The notes: generated by a model not told the origin, from the letters alone. A DNA stretch of 64,000 nt from FEN-1219 sp039933105 (GCA_039933105.1 JBDTOT010000009.1:1-64000), one strand, 5' to 3'; numbered from the stretch's first letter, positions 26,690 through 35,382 are shown. A program made the numbers and translations.

Positions 26690-26960
26690 CACCATCGGTA
26701 GGTGGCCTGTGAGCCCGGCGACCGCGAACGGCACTGCGGCCACGGCCGAAACAGGTCGCGGCGACGCCGAACAGCAGCATTCCATGAGCCGCGCCAGGGC
26801 GCCACACCGACAATGCCCAGCGACACGCCGATCGCGACGAGTGCCAGCATCTGGCCGACGAGCATGCTCTTCATTGCGCGGGGCTCGCGCGCTAAGCACC
26901 ATGCGGATGCCGATCTCGCGCGCTGCGCGAGCGTGACGACGGTGGCGAGCGCTAAGACCG
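26690..26960 (-). pseudogene. Relic of a MacB/FtsX-type ABC permease C-terminus
   Basis: The minus strand carries, in different frames, the closing motifs of an FtsX-domain permease: LALATVVTLAQRA, AREIGIRMVL, MLVGQMLALVAIGVSLGIVG, LLFGVAAT and AAVPFAVAGL. At least four frame changes are needed to join them, so the gene is dead. The 26485-27060 gap holds nothing else I can assign. Confidence 0.75.
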
Positions 26961-27045
26961 GCGCTCGCCACCGGGCGCGAACCCAACCGCTGGATCAGCA
27001 TCACGGCCTCGGTCGCGCCCGTCCCGCGTCAGGCGTGTACGGCCC

Positions 27046-27242
27046 CCGAGCCCGTGCGGCTCAATGCGTCATCGCATACACGACGTAGTTGACGCCGAAT
27101 CGGTACGCCGTCGCCGTCATCGGCGCCGGGTAACGCGGATCGTCGGCATGCTCCCACGCGTCGCCCATGTCGCTGTTGTGATTGATCGCCACCATGAGGC
27201 GGCCATGGCTGTCGTAGATGCCGCGCCAGTGCGGGGGACCCT
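27046..27242. repeat. Direct repeat, right copy (partner 25475-25671)
   Basis: The 3' end of the intact DUF4159 gene plus 15 bp beyond its stop; about 98 % identical to 25475-25671. A shorter decayed copy is at 15376-15480. Confidence 0.9.
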
Positions 27243-27831
27243 CCATGCGCTGCCAGTACAGATGGCGCTCGCCCGGAATCTGCGTGCGCTTGTCGTGGCT
27301 GAACAGGATGCTGAGCACTGCGTCGTTATCCGGGATGTCGACGATCGAATAGTCCGGCAGAACGTCTTTCATCGCCTCGTGAAACGAAGTCCATTCGGAC
27401 TCGCCATGAAAATCGTCGACGACGAGAAACCCGCCGCGCAGAAGGTACTCCCGCAAGCGCAACGCTTCCTCACCCTGCGGGTGCCAGCGGCCGCGTCCAG
27501 GTTGCTGGAGAAACAGCCACGGGTACATATAGAGATCGTCGTCCGCGAGCGTCAGGTGGCGACTGTCGGGCGCGACCTCGATGCGCGTCATGCGCTCGAC
27601 GGCGGGCAGGAAATGCGCCTCGGCTTCGGGGTAGTCGATGGCCCACCATGGATTGCAGTAGCCGCGGGAGCCCGCGCAGCCGCTCGACGCATAGGCGAGA
27701 CGCGCCATGTGGAACTCGGCGTCGGGCGGCCCGCCCTTCGGCTCGGGCGGCGGCGGCCGGCCGAACTGCGCGCTCGCGAGCTCGCCAATCAAGCAGGCGG
27801 TCAGCGCGAGCAGCAGGGGTTTGGCGCGCAT
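27061..27831 (-). CDS. DUF4159 domain exported protein
   Basis: A 256-residue protein with a signal peptide (about 1-22, ending ELASA-QF), so exported. The body is DUF4159 (PF13709): ADDDLYMYPWLFLQQPGRG, LRGGFLVVDDFHGESEW, and the C-terminal AINHNSDMGDAWEHADDPRY. The domain resembles glutamine-amidotransferase/ThuA-like folds and is often in operons with MoxR and DUF58 genes, absent here. Its 3' end is present in two further copies (15.4 and 25.5 kb). Function unknown. Confidence 0.9.
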   Translation of the reverse strand: MRAKPLLLALTACLIGELASAQFGRPPPPEPKGGPPDAEFHMARLAYASSGCAGSRGYCNPWWAIDYPEAEAHFLPAVERMTRIEVAPDSRHLTLADDDLYMYPWLFLQQPGRGRWHPQGEEALRLREYLLRGGFLVVDDFHGESEWTSFHEAMKDVLPDYSIVDIPDNDAVLSILFSHDKRTQIPGERHLYWQRMEGPPHWRGIYDSHGRLMVAINHNSDMGDAWEHADDPRYPAPMTATAYRFGVNYVVYAMTH

Positions 27832-27882
27832 CGTGCGGCTACTGTGCCACCACGCCGGTCAGCGGCCAAGCCGCTGCGAAGA

Positions 27883-28509
27883 CTACGCGCTAGCTGGTGT
27901 GAGCAACGGCTCGAGCTCGCGGCGAACCTGCGCCGTGCTCTCGAACCGGATCGCCCGCAGACCCAGCGCCCGCGCACTCTCGACGTTACGGGGCAGATCG
28001 TCGATGAACACCGACTCGCCGAAGTCGAGCCCGAATTGCAACCGCAGCTGCTCGTAGATCGCCGCCTCGGGTTTCACGGATCTCACGGCCGCCGACACGA
28101 CGATGCCGTGGAACAGATCGAAGAAGGGGTGCGACGACTTCAGATGCCCGAACATGGGCTCGGACATGTTCGACAATCCGTACAGGTTGAAGCCGCGCTC
28201 GCGCAACTCCCCGAGCAGCGTCACGCTCGGATCGATCGGCGTCAGCGATGCGCGCACGTGGTCCAACAGCGCCGCCATCTCGGTCTCGGGCCGCTGCATG
28301 CGCGCTGCGAAGCGTCGAACCAACGTCGGCTCGTCGAGCGTGCCGCGATCCATCTCCAGCCAGTCCTCGTGCTGGAATGCATGCGTGCGGATCGCATCGC
28401 GCAGAGCAACCTCGGCGTAGAAGCTCGAGATGATCGCTTCCGGCTGCCAGTTCACGAGCACGCCGCCGAAGTCGAAGATTACGTTACGAACCGGCGCGGC
28501 TCGCGTCAC
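27883..28509 (-). CDS. HAD-superfamily hydrolase (subfamily IA)
   Basis: A 208-residue HAD phosphatase/dehalogenase. Motif I is FDFGGVLVNW (the nucleophile Asp is in DFGG, second Asp replaced by Gly as in many YihX/2-haloacid-type proteins), motif II is LYGLSNMS, motif III Lys lies in SVKPEAAIYEQL, and motif IV is VFIDDLPRNV. YihX-like members hydrolyse sugar phosphates; haloacid dehalogenase activity is an alternative. Its start overlaps the pirin gene's stop by 4 nt, so the two are translationally coupled. Confidence 0.9.
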   Translation of the reverse strand: MTRAAPVRNVIFDFGGVLVNWQPEAIISSFYAEVALRDAIRTHAFQHEDWLEMDRGTLDEPTLVRRFAARMQRPETEMAALLDHVRASLTPIDPSVTLLGELRERGFNLYGLSNMSEPMFGHLKSSHPFFDLFHGIVVSAAVRSVKPEAAIYEQLRLQFGLDFGESVFIDDLPRNVESARALGLRAIRFESTAQVRRELEPLLTPASA

Positions 28510-29375
28510 GCACGGCCTTCCGGAATCGCGTTGAATTTGCCAGCCTGATAATCGTTGATGGCCTGCATGATCTCGTCGCGCGAGTTCATGACGAAGGGGC
28601 CGTGCGCCACGACCGGCGCGCCGATCGGCTCCGCGTGACCGAACAGCAGCGTGGCGTCGGTCTTGGCTTCGATGTCGACGGAGTCGCCGTCCTCGTTCAG
28701 CTCGATCAGGTGCCAGTGCGGCGCCGCCTCGCCCGCGACCTCGATCTCGCCGCGCACGACGTACAGGAACACATTGCGGCCCGCGACGTCCGGAAACGAC
28801 ACGCGCCCGCCGGCTTTCAGCTCCACGACGCCGAGGAAGATGTCGAGCAGCGGCTTCATCGCACCGGGTTTACCGAGATACTCACCTGAGGTGAGATGCA
28901 CCGTGCCCTTGCCGTCCGGAGTGGCGATCGCCGGAATCTCATCGCGCTGCAGGCCAATGTAGCGCGGCGTCGTCATCTTCAATCGCGGCGGCAAATTGAC
29001 CCACAGCTGAAGAATCTCGAGCGGCCCGCCGACGCGCTTGAAATCGTCCGGCGAAATCTCGGCATGCACCAGGCCGCGGCCGGCCGTCATCCACTGGATA
29101 CCGCCCTCTTTGATGATGCTCTCGCCACCGGCGCTATCGCGATGCGCGAGCTCACCCGTCAGAATGAACGTCACGGTCTCGAAGCCGCGGTGCGGATGCG
29201 GGCCGAAAGGTAGGCCGTGATTGCGCTGCGGATACACCTGCGGGCCATGATGGTTCAGGAATAGGAACGGATCGACCTGCTCGACCTCCGCACCCGGCAA
29301 GGGGCGACGCGTAACGAGATCGGCGATGTCGTCGCGCACGGCGGCGTGGCGGCGTTTGATGGTCTTCGAGGTCAT
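28506..29375 (-). CDS. Pirin family protein
   Basis: A 289-residue bicupin. The N-terminal cupin has the metal-ligand block GPHPHRGFETVTFILTGE and GGIQWMTAGRGLVHAEI; the C-terminal cupin is less conserved. Bacterial pirins act as quercetin 2,3-dioxygenases or as regulatory metal-binding proteins. Cytoplasmic. Upstream gene of the pirin-HAD pair (ATGA-type overlap at 28506-28509). Confidence 0.92.
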   Translation of the reverse strand: MTSKTIKRRHAAVRDDIADLVTRRPLPGAEVEQVDPFLFLNHHGPQVYPQRNHGLPFGPHPHRGFETVTFILTGELAHRDSAGGESIIKEGGIQWMTAGRGLVHAEISPDDFKRVGGPLEILQLWVNLPPRLKMTTPRYIGLQRDEIPAIATPDGKGTVHLTSGEYLGKPGAMKPLLDIFLGVVELKAGGRVSFPDVAGRNVFLYVVRGEIEVAGEAAPHWHLIELNEDGDSVDIEAKTDATLLFGHAEPIGAPVVAHGPFVMNSRDEIMQAINDYQAGKFNAIPEGRA

Positions 29376-29493
29376 TCAGGGCTCTGTGTGGTTTCGCGGG
29401 GCCAAAAGCATACCCCACCCAGTAAATCTTGAGGACAGCGCGGGCTTGGCGCCGCTAGAATGCGGCGCAATCCGCAATCCTCGGGGGGTCGTC

Positions 29494-30093
29494 GTGAAAA
29501 AGTGGATTTTAGGGTTACCTGTTGCTGTGCTCGGCGCCGCCATCGCGCCCGTCGTCAACGCGCACTTCAAGCTTCTCGAGCCGGCGTCGTGGCTGGTCGA
29601 AGACGACAAGGGCGACCCGCAGAAGCTCGCGCCGTGCGGCGGCACGCTCGCAGATCCCGGCACGACGACGAAGGCCGTCACCGCCGTCACCGGCGGGCAG
29701 AAACTCAAGATCGTCGTCGAAGAAACCGTATTCCATCCCGGCCACTACCGCGTGGCGCTTGCGCGCAAGCGCAACCTGTTGCCCGCGGACCCCGCAGTGA
29801 AGATGCACGCCACGGAAAAAGGGGCGCGCTCGCTGTCCGCCGAGGTCGCGAAGAATCCGCGTCCGCCAGTGCTCCTCGACGGCCTGTGGCCGCACACCGA
29901 GAAGGCGACTGGGAAGTGGGAGACCGAGATCACGGTCCCGAACATCACGTGCGACGGCTGTCAGCTGCAGGTCATCGAGTTCATGGCCGAGCACCCCGGC
30001 GTGCGCGAAGGCGGCTTCTCGTACCACCACTGCGCGGCACTGAACATCAAGCCCGACCCGGCGAAACCTGCCGAGGACGCGCGCTGGAAGTGA
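29494..30093 (+). CDS. SCE4755-like polysaccharide monooxygenase-like secreted protein
   Basis: A 199-residue exported protein. GTG 29494 follows a GGGGGG ribosome-binding tract (29482-29487). The signal peptide ends VVNA, and the mature protein starts with His24 (HFKLLEPASWL). An N-terminal His after cleavage is the hallmark of copper 'His-brace' enzymes. Paired Cys (APCGG, ITCDGCQL, HHC) suggest disulfides. The pattern recalls NCBI's SCE4755 family of LPMO-like proteins. The second brace His is not certain (PGHYRV or SYHHC). Oxidative polysaccharide cleavage is inferred only. Confidence 0.8.
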   Translation: MKKWILGLPVAVLGAAIAPVVNAHFKLLEPASWLVEDDKGDPQKLAPCGGTLADPGTTTKAVTAVTGGQKLKIVVEETVFHPGHYRVALARKRNLLPADPAVKMHATEKGARSLSAEVAKNPRPPVLLDGLWPHTEKATGKWETEITVPNITCDGCQLQVIEFMAEHPGVREGGFSYHHCAALNIKPDPAKPAEDARWK

Positions 30094-30094
30094 A

Positions 30095-30118
30095 TACTGC
30101 GTCAGGCCTGGCGCAGTA
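30095..30118. terminator. Hairpin between convergent genes
   Basis: Near-perfect 24-nt inverted repeat (TACTGCG...CGCAGTA outer arms, CAGG/CCTG inner arms, one T-G pair) between the stops at 30093 and 30120. No T-run follows, so a bidirectional terminator role is only likely. Confidence 0.5.
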
Positions 30119-30119
30119 G

Positions 30120-31034
30120 TCAGTCGATGTTGATGCCGCCGGAACCCGTGCGGATGCGCACCGTCGGCCCACCGCCGCGGACCTGCCCTTGCAGCTCTCC
30201 GCGCTGGGTGCCGCCGACAATCGTGACCGCCTGACTCGTCCTCACGCCGCCTGAGCCGGCCTTCGCGTCGATCGTAAATGCTGCGTCGGACGCCACGCGC
30301 GCGTGCGCCGAGCCCGAGCCCGTATCGAGTTCCCACGGCCCGGTGGGCTTGCCTTCGACACTGAGGGAGCCGCTGCCGGTCCGGACGCGAGCCGCGCCGT
30401 CGACACCCGTTAGCTCCACGCTGCCCGAGCCGGTCGAAACGGCGACATCGCCGCGCCCCGTCAGCGCGACCTCGATCCGGCCGCTCCCGGCGGCGCCCGT
30501 GAACGCGCCGCCGATGCCGTGCGCATGAATCGAGCCGCTGCCGGTGCGAGCTTCGGCCGCACCGCCAATGTCCGTGAGCGTCACCGAACCCGAGCCGGAC
30601 TCGACGACGACAGGCCCGGCGAGACCGCTCGCCGCCTGCGAGCCTGAGCCTGTATGTGATCGCAGCTGCGTAGCTGCGGGCACGACGATCGTGTAGCTGA
30701 TCGAAACGTTCTTCTGCCAAAGCCCTTCGTCGAGACGGCCGATTCGCAGCCGGTTGCCGTCGAGCTCGATCGGCGGCGACGCCTCGATCTTTTTCACGAT
30801 CTCGTCGACACCCGAAATTTTCCAGCCGCCGACGCGGATCTCGCCATGAACCTCGACTTTGCCCGCGGCGCCCGCGCGGATGTCGATCGAGCCAGAGCCG
30901 GTTTGGACGTCGAGCTCGAGTGGCTCCGCCACGTTCAACGTGCGATCGAACGTGCCGCTGGCCGTCTGCGCCCGAGCGCACGCGCCAACCACGAAAAGCA
31001 CAGAAATAGCTAAAAACCGTAGCGAGCTAGTCAT
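30120..31034 (-). CDS. DUF4097/GIN-type beta-repeat exported protein
   Basis: A 304-residue protein from ATG 31034. It has a signal peptide (SVLFVVGACARA, possibly a lipobox VGAC), then a repetitive right-handed beta-helix-like body. Short units containing TGSGS, SGSGS or AGSGR recur about every 20 residues, for instance VQTGSGSIDI, VRTGSGSLSV and IRTGSGGINI. This is the DUF4097/DUF2807 putative-adhesin pattern. Exported and probably envelope-associated; function unknown. Confidence 0.85.
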   Translation of the reverse strand: MTSSLRFLAISVLFVVGACARAQTASGTFDRTLNVAEPLELDVQTGSGSIDIRAGAAGKVEVHGEIRVGGWKISGVDEIVKKIEASPPIELDGNRLRIGRLDEGLWQKNVSISYTIVVPAATQLRSHTGSGSQAASGLAGPVVVESGSGSVTLTDIGGAAEARTGSGSIHAHGIGGAFTGAAGSGRIEVALTGRGDVAVSTGSGSVELTGVDGAARVRTGSGSLSVEGKPTGPWELDTGSGSAHARVASDAAFTIDAKAGSGGVRTSQAVTIVGGTQRGELQGQVRGGGPTVRIRTGSGGINID

Positions 31035-31098
31035 CGTCCACCTCCTCAATCCATGCGCAACCGTGAGCTCGGCTGCGTGTAGATGCGCGAACGACCCG

Positions 31099-31860
31099 TT
31101 ATGGATGCAGTGCCTTCAGCTCCGCGAGCAAGGTCTTGGCGGCGTTGCCTAGAAACAGCGTGTCGACCCCCGCCACGATCAGCGTGTAGCCCTGCGCGGC
31201 GTAAGGCGCCACGGCCGCCGTCGTGACGCCGAAATAGCCGAGCGGCATCCCGACCGAGCGGCAGGCGTCGGTCACGCGGCGGATCGCGCGCACCACGACG
31301 GGGTCGTCGATCTGCCCCATCTTGCCGAGGCTGGCCGACAGGTCGTACGGGCCGAGCAGCACGGCGTCGACGCCCGGCACGCGCACGATCGCATCGATAT
31401 TCTCCACGGCCAGCGCGTGCTCGGCCTGCACAATGACCGCGATGTCACGATTCGCGGCATCGAGGTATTCGCGAAACCGTTGACCGTAGCCGTGCGCGCG
31501 CGCAAGCCCCACGCCGCGAGCGCCCTCCGGCGCGTAGCGTGCGTAGCGGACCACGTCCGCCGCCTGCTCCGCCGTGTTGACCTGCGGCACGATGATGCCG
31601 GCGGCGCCGAGATCGAGCGCCTTCTTGATCGGCACTTCGGCGGCTTCGGGCACACGCACGATGCAGGCTGTTTTGTCGCCGGCGACTTGCAGAATCGCCG
31701 CGAGCTCGGCGGTTTCGAGCGGGCCATGCTCACCGTCGACGAACAGCCAATCGAAGCCCAAACCTGCGAGTATCTCGGCCGTTGCCGCACTCGCGAGCGT
31801 GACCATCGTGCCGAGTAGCCGGTCGCCGCGCTTCAACCGCGCGCGAAATTCGTGCCCCAT
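31099..31860 (-). CDS. HpcH/HpaI family class II aldolase
   Basis: A 253-residue metal-dependent aldolase. ATG 31860 has GGGGA just upstream; an in-frame GTG at 31872 is an alternative. Conserved blocks are WLFVDGEHGPLE (catalytic His and Asp/Glu), GIIVPQVNTAEQA, ARGVGLARAHGYG (Arg) and VLLGPYDLSASLG (metal/substrate site). The family cleaves 4-hydroxy-2-oxo acids such as 2,4-dihydroxyhept-2-enedioate to pyruvate or an aldehyde. No other homoprotocatechuate-pathway gene is adjacent, so the substrate is unassigned. Confidence 0.92.
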   Translation of the reverse strand: MGHEFRARLKRGDRLLGTMVTLASAATAEILAGLGFDWLFVDGEHGPLETAELAAILQVAGDKTACIVRVPEAAEVPIKKALDLGAAGIIVPQVNTAEQAADVVRYARYAPEGARGVGLARAHGYGQRFREYLDAANRDIAVIVQAEHALAVENIDAIVRVPGVDAVLLGPYDLSASLGKMGQIDDPVVVRAIRRVTDACRSVGMPLGYFGVTTAAVAPYAAQGYTLIVAGVDTLFLGNAAKTLLAELKALHP

Positions 31861-31984
31861 TGCGATCCCCACGTTCCCGCAGCGATCTTACTGCTTATCG
31901 ACGCGAGCCAGGTGGGCGAGGCAAGATGCGAACCAAAGTTGTCCATGCGTCGCGCTGCCGATTCCCGCAGCAAAGGGTGATCGT

Positions 31985-33286
31985 ATGAAGCATTCGCTGA
32001 TCGGCTTTGCCTCCTTGCTGCTCGCGGCTCACGCGGCGCACGGCGCTTCCGCAGTCGGTTCGGAGGTCGACGCGGTGTACGCGCAGTCCGAGGCACTCTA
32101 TTTGGATCTGCACCGCAACCCGGAGCTCTCGTCCCATGAGACGCGGACGGCGGAGAAGCTTGCGGCGGGCTTACGCGAGCTCGGCTACGACGTCACGACC
32201 GGAGTGGGCGGCACCGGAGTCGTCGGCGTGCTCAAGAACGGCACCGGCCCCGTGGTCATGCTGCGCACCGAGCTCGACGCGTTGCCCGTCGAGGAAAAGA
32301 CGGGCCTCCCCTACGCAAGCACCGTGCGCGCCAAAGACGACAGCGGCGCGGAAGTCGGCGTGATGCATGCCTGCGGCCACGACATCCACATGGCATCCTG
32401 GATGGGCGCCGCGCGCATCATGGCGAGCACCCGCAACCGCTGGCGGGGCACGCTCGTGCTGATCGGCCAGCCCGCCGAGGAAACTGTTTCAGGTGCTGCC
32501 AGGATGCTGGCGGACGGGCTCTTCACGCGCTTCCCGCGTCCGCACTACGCGCTCGCGGCGCACGACGACCCCCGGATTCCTGCAGGCGTCGTTGGCTATC
32601 ACGCGGGCCCGATCCTGAGCAACGTCGACACGCTGAAGATCACCATCTACGGCGCGGGCGGACACGGTGCGCGCCCAGAGACCACCGTAGATCCGATCGT
32701 CATCGCCGCGCGCACGGTGCTTGCGCTGCAGACGATCGTGTCGCGCGAAGTGTCGCCGTTCGACTCGGCAGTGGTCACCGTCGGCACGCTGCATGGCGGT
32801 ACCAAGAACAACATCATTCCCGCGGACGCGACGCTAGGCTTGAGCGTACGGTCGCTGACAGACCCGGTGCGCGCGCACCTGCTGAAGGCCATCGAGCGCA
32901 TCACGAAGGCCGAAGCCGCGGCGGCCGGCGCGCCTCAGGAACCGCGGATCGAGCGCATCGAAGGCGCGAACGCGCTGATTAATGATCCGGAGCTGACGAA
33001 GCGCGTGGCCGCGGCTTTGGTACGAGAGCTCGGTCGTGAGCAGGTACGCGACACGCCGCCCGAGATGGCCAGCGAGGATTTCTCCGAATTCCAAGGCGCC
33101 GGTGTGCCGACGTTGATGCTACGCGTGGGCGCCACAGAGCAATCGAAATACGACGCCGCGCAGAAAGCCGGCGTCGAACTCCCTTCCCTGCACTCGCCCC
33201 TCTTCGCTCCGGACCGCGAGAAGACGATCAAAGGCATGATCACGGCGGAAGTAATCGGGCTGCGCGAACTGATGCCGGCGAAGTAG
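31985..33286 (+). CDS. Exported M20 family amidohydrolase
   Basis: A 433-residue protein from ATG 31985 with a signal peptide (about 1-21, AAHAAHGAS), so periplasmic. M20 metal-ligand motifs are HRNPELSSHE, RTELDALPVEEKTG, HACGHDIHMA, GQPAEETVSGA (catalytic Glu pair) and the dimerisation domain YGAGGHGARPE. The family includes hippurate/IAA-amino-acid hydrolases and carboxypeptidases; the ligands look complete. Convergent with the LLM gene, 5 bp apart. Confidence 0.93.
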   Translation: MKHSLIGFASLLLAAHAAHGASAVGSEVDAVYAQSEALYLDLHRNPELSSHETRTAEKLAAGLRELGYDVTTGVGGTGVVGVLKNGTGPVVMLRTELDALPVEEKTGLPYASTVRAKDDSGAEVGVMHACGHDIHMASWMGAARIMASTRNRWRGTLVLIGQPAEETVSGAARMLADGLFTRFPRPHYALAAHDDPRIPAGVVGYHAGPILSNVDTLKITIYGAGGHGARPETTVDPIVIAARTVLALQTIVSREVSPFDSAVVTVGTLHGGTKNNIIPADATLGLSVRSLTDPVRAHLLKAIERITKAEAAAAGAPQEPRIERIEGANALINDPELTKRVAAALVRELGREQVRDTPPEMASEDFSEFQGAGVPTLMLRVGATEQSKYDAAQKAGVELPSLHSPLFAPDREKTIKGMITAEVIGLRELMPAK

Positions 33287-33291
33287 CGCCG

Positions 33292-34281
33292 TCATTGCGC
33301 AGCGCCCATGGTCTGCGCGAGTAACTCATAGGAGCGCAGCCGCGCCGCATGCTCGTAAACAGCGGCAGCCACGATGACCTCGTCCGCTCCCGTGTCGGCG
33401 ATGAACTTGCCTAGGCCCGCGCGCACGGTGTCGGGCGAGCCGATGAACGCGCACGTCAGCATGCGCGAGGCTTGCGCCTTCTCGCGCGGCGTCCAGTACT
33501 TTTCGATGTCGTCGATCGGCGGCTGTAGCTTGCCGCGCGCCCCACGCAGCATGTTCGTGAACGCTTGTTGCGGCGACGTGAACAGTCTCTGCGCTTCGGC
33601 GTCCGTGTCGGCCACGATCACGTTCGCCCCCACCACGACGTACGGCTGCGCAAGCTGCGTGGATGGCCGGAAATTCGCGCGATACATCTCCACGGCGCGG
33701 TAGAGCTCGTCCGGCGCGAAGTGCGAAGCGAACGCATACGGCAAGCCGAGCGCGGCGGCGAGCTGCGCGCCGTACAAGCTCGACCCCAAGATCCACAGCG
33801 GGACGTTCGTGCCAGTGCCAGGCACAGCCTGCACGTGTTGGTCGGGCTGAGAAGGACCGAGCAGCGCTTGCAGCTCGACGACATCCTGCGGGAATGAATC
33901 CGCGCTGGAATAGTCGCGCCGCAGCGCGCGCAGCGTGAGCTGATCCGTTCCAGGTGCACGGCCAAGACCGAGATCGATGCGGTTGGGATATAGCGACTCG
34001 AGTGTGCCGAACTGTTCCGCGATTACGAGGGGCGAATGGTTCGGCAACATGATGCCGCCGGCACCGACGCGGATCGTCTTCGTGCCGCCCGCCACATAAC
34101 CGATTGCGACCGAGGTTGCAGCGCTCGCGACGCCGATCATGTTGTGGTGCTCGGCCAGCCAGAAGCGCGTGTAGCCCCACTGCTCCGCGTGCCGCGCGAG
34201 ATCGAGCGAGTGATGCAGCGCGTCGGCAGGCGTGGCGCCTTCGGTCACAAACGCAAGATCGAGAATCGACAGCGCGGTCAT
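33292..34281 (-). CDS. LLM-class flavin-dependent oxidoreductase
   Basis: A 329-residue luciferase-like protein from ATG 34281 (MTALSILDLAFVTEGAT). Typical blocks are RFWLAEHHNMIGVASAA, IRVGAGGIMLPNHSPLVIAE, RIDLGLGRAPGTD and VPLWILGSSLYGAQLAA. It belongs to the YhbW/MsnO8-like subgroup. Such proteins use FMN (or F420) to oxidise small molecules. Starts 7 nt after the DsbA-like stop, so it is the second gene of that operon. Confidence 0.92.
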   Translation of the reverse strand: MTALSILDLAFVTEGATPADALHHSLDLARHAEQWGYTRFWLAEHHNMIGVASAATSVAIGYVAGGTKTIRVGAGGIMLPNHSPLVIAEQFGTLESLYPNRIDLGLGRAPGTDQLTLRALRRDYSSADSFPQDVVELQALLGPSQPDQHVQAVPGTGTNVPLWILGSSLYGAQLAAALGLPYAFASHFAPDELYRAVEMYRANFRPSTQLAQPYVVVGANVIVADTDAEAQRLFTSPQQAFTNMLRGARGKLQPPIDDIEKYWTPREKAQASRMLTCAFIGSPDTVRAGLGKFIADTGADEVIVAAAVYEHAARLRSYELLAQTMGAAQ

Positions 34282-34288
34282 TTGTCTC

Positions 34289-34933
34289 TCAGTGCGTCGC
34301 GGCGCGATTCTTGAGCTGAGTGTCGAGCCACTCGGCGAATTTCGCCGGCGCGGCCGCGAAACGCCCGTGCGGCACAGCAACCCAATCGTCGCCGACCTGC
34401 AGCACGAATGTAGGAAACCCCTGCGCGCCAATCCTATTCATGAACTCGCGCGACTCGGCGATGTGTCGATCGACCGGCACGGAGCGCAAAGCCGCCGCGA
34501 ATGCGGCCACATCGAGGCCCACGCTCTTGGCGATGTCGACGAGCGTCGCCTCCTGCACCACGTGCTGTCCCCGCTCGTAGTGCGCGTGCTGAATGCCGCG
34601 CAGCATCGGCAGCGTCTTCGCGGGATCGAGTTGCTGCGCGGCGAGGACGGCGGCCACTACGGGGCGCGAATCGAGCACCAGCGTGGGGTCGAGCAGCAGG
34701 TGATTCAGGTACTGCTCGCCGAACGGCTGGCCGCTCATCTGTGCAATCCGCGCATCCGCCTGCTGGATGTAGAGCCGCATGTTCTCGGGCAACTGCGTCG
34801 GCTCCGGCCACAGCGCGCCCGCATGCAACCGTAAGTTCAGCCCGACGATGCCCTCCGCTGCCTTGGCGAGCGGCTCCGCACCGTAGCACCAGCCGCACAG
34901 CGGGTCGTACAGATAATGGAGTGTTGCGTTCAT
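34289..34933 (-). CDS. DsbA/FrnE-family thioredoxin-fold protein
   Basis: A 214-residue thioredoxin-fold protein. The active-site motif is PLCGWCYG (CGWC, residues 13-16), with the cis-Pro loop at QGFPTFVLQ. No signal peptide is visible, so it is probably cytoplasmic, like FrnE and 2-hydroxychromene isomerase relatives. Co-transcribed with the LLM oxidoreductase; a role in redox metabolism of small molecules is plausible. Confidence 0.9.
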   Translation of the reverse strand: MNATLHYLYDPLCGWCYGAEPLAKAAEGIVGLNLRLHAGALWPEPTQLPENMRLYIQQADARIAQMSGQPFGEQYLNHLLLDPTLVLDSRPVVAAVLAAQQLDPAKTLPMLRGIQHAHYERGQHVVQEATLVDIAKSVGLDVAAFAAALRSVPVDRHIAESREFMNRIGAQGFPTFVLQVGDDWVAVPHGRFAAAPAKFAEWLDTQLKNRAATH

Positions 34934-35115
34934 CGTCTATCGCCTGAGCTGCCGACTCGCGGGGAGGGTCGTCATGTAACACCACGTCGTGCACCGCCGC
35001 AAGGCTACCCGCGGACGTGAACTTTCGCACACCGCCCGTTCGGCCCGAGACGTCGATCTCAGAGCCGGCGAACAGCGGTCGCTCCGCACGCCGCCAGTTC
35101 GTATGATGCTCGGGC

Positions 35116-35307
35116 ATGCATCCATTGCCCACAGACCCGCTCGCCTCGCCCTGCGTGCGCAACTGTTGCCTCGACGAGCGCGACGTCTGCATGGGCTGCG
35201 GTCGTTCCCTCGAAGAGATCATCGCCTGGAGCACGGCGAGCGACGCCGATAAATTGGCGACGCTCGCGCGCAGTCGCGAACGCCTCGTCGCTCGCCGACG
35301 CGACTGA
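35116..35307 (+). CDS. DUF1289 family small protein
   Basis: A 63-residue protein with the DUF1289 cysteine cluster SPCVRNCCLDERDVCMGCGR, likely a zinc or Fe-S site. DUF1289 proteins are common short proteins of Proteobacteria with no established role. Seventy-five bp upstream of the PEBP gene in the same direction. Confidence 0.88.
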   Translation: MHPLPTDPLASPCVRNCCLDERDVCMGCGRSLEEIIAWSTASDADKLATLARSRERLVARRRD

Positions 35308-35382
35308 CGAGGAAGAAAGCCGGCCTGCACCGATTGCGCCACTCGTGTCACCATTGGCCATTACCAATGAAGGGGCACGTTC

